Source: Phycisphaerales bacterium | GTDB taxonomy: Bacteria > Planctomycetota > Phycisphaerae > Phycisphaerales > SM1A02 | Direction: 5' to 3' | NCBI GenBank assembly: GCA_029243925.1 | Contig: JAQWRC010000101.1 | Coordinates: 1-7,682 of the forward strand | Length of the DNA: 7,682 nt | Translations under genes and position numbers: made by a program | In this document: in pieces, positions 7,456 to 7,682 of the stretch | Layout: the number at the start of each line of letters is the position of its first letter | Position numbering within the stretch: the stretch's first letter is position 1 | The notes under the pieces: model-generated | The model's database searches: none | Seen by the model: the letters and a program-made list of their open reading frames with translations, nothing else | Told to the model about the DNA's origin: nothing

Positions 7456-7558
7456 GGGTTCATTTCTGAGCAGGAGGCCCATCGTGAGGACGGCACCTTC
7501 TGCTAGACTCGGCCTCCCTTGGACCGGTGCAACCGGTCCCCCACTCAGGTTCAATCGC
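7456..7558. promoter_or_regulatory. Divergent intergenic region between membrane protein and MoxR-type gene
   Basis: This short region must carry the start signals of at least the plus-strand gene. On the plus strand TGCTAGACT (7501-7509) resembles an extended -10 (4 of 6 to TATAAT plus the TG), with no good -35. On the minus strand TTGCCC (7612-7617) and TATTCT (7590-7595), 16 nt apart and inside the MoxR coding region, form a weak sigma70-like pair that could serve the membrane-protein gene. These are visual matches only. Confidence 0.35.
7521..7539. repeat. Perfect inverted repeat, 8-bp arms with 3-nt centre
   Basis: Arms GGACCGGT and ACCGGTCC flank GCA. The repeat ends 19 nt before the ATG of the MoxR-type gene and begins 11 nt after the candidate -10 at 7504-7509. 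It could be an operator for a dimeric regulator, or fold as a GC-rich hairpin near the 5' end of the transcript. There is no T-run, so a terminator is unlikely. Confidence 0.7.
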
Positions 7559-7682
7559 ATGTCGCATACGACGCTTCAACGACTTCGGCAGAATATCACT
7601 TCGGTGTACATGGGCAACACGAATGCAGTGGACAGGCTGCTGATTTGCCTCCTCGCCCGCGGCCATCTGCTCATCGAAGATG
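7559..7682 (+). CDS. MoxR-family AAA+ ATPase, N-terminal 41 codons, cut by window edge
   Basis: The only plus-strand gene seen. The visible residues begin MSHTTLQRLRQNITSVYMGN and continue to NAVDRLLICLLARGHLLIED. This matches the start of MoxR-type ATPases, where a helix and a G-x-x-x-A-[VI]-[DE]-R-L segment lead to LLARGHxLLED just before the Walker A loop (VPGxGKT), which would fall immediately after the window end. MoxR ATPases act as chaperone-like machines, often with von Willebrand A-domain partners encoded downstream. The start at 7559 fits the family start; a weak AGG (7547-7549) lies about 9 nt upstream. Only the N-terminus is available, so the subfamily and partners cannot be told. 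Confidence 0.82.
   Translation, partial: MSHTTLQRLRQNITSVYMGNTNAVDRLLICLLARGHLLIED

Noticed and set aside
7456..7560. Longer start of the membrane protein from an ATG overlapping the MoxR-type start codon
   Set aside because: The extra 35 residues show no conserved feature and would cover the inverted repeat and the plus-strand promoter region. Not fully excluded, since the chosen start also lacks a good ribosome site.

Overview
The window looks like a piece of a planctomycete chromosome, perhaps class Phycisphaerae. The clues are the membrane protein headed by a C-x2-C-G-Y-D-x-R-G-L...C-P-E-C-G zinc ribbon, the FmdB-type protein with a Ser/Lys/Asp tail, and a groEL-groES-groEL arrangement. 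This placement comes from recalled family patterns, not from a search. Base composition is moderately GC-rich, and coding density is high. No tRNA, rRNA, CRISPR array, insertion sequence or phage gene is visible.

Positions 1-6201 are filled by seven genes on the minus strand. In transcription order they are groEL (copy 1), groES, groEL (copy 2), dnaJ, grpE, a small FmdB-family zinc-ribbon gene and the start of an RNase R gene that runs off the left edge. Spacers are 60, 45, 19, 19, 4 and 7 nt, with no convincing terminator between genes, so this is very probably one stress operon. It joins the Hsp60/Hsp10 folding cage, the two co-chaperones of DnaK (but not DnaK itself) and an exoribonuclease that degrades structured RNA. 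The two GroELs are clearly different paralogues: copy 1 has a His/Asp cluster and a long Gly-Gly-Met tail, and copy 2 has no such tail and is cysteine-rich.

Positions 6202-6402 are a 201-nt non-coding gap that should hold the operon promoter. No classic CIRCE operator is present, and only a weak heat-shock-like promoter can be proposed. Upstream, also on the minus strand, lies an unrecognised six-helix membrane protein with an N-terminal zinc ribbon (6403-7455).

Positions 7456-7558 are a short divergent intergenic region containing a perfect 8-bp inverted repeat with a 3-nt centre. On the plus strand the window ends in the first 41 codons of a MoxR-family AAA+ ATPase (from 7559). Both edge genes are cut by the window limits. 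Overall this is a conserved housekeeping/stress locus. The points most worth following are the paired chaperonins, their tails, and the extension of the operon into RNA decay.
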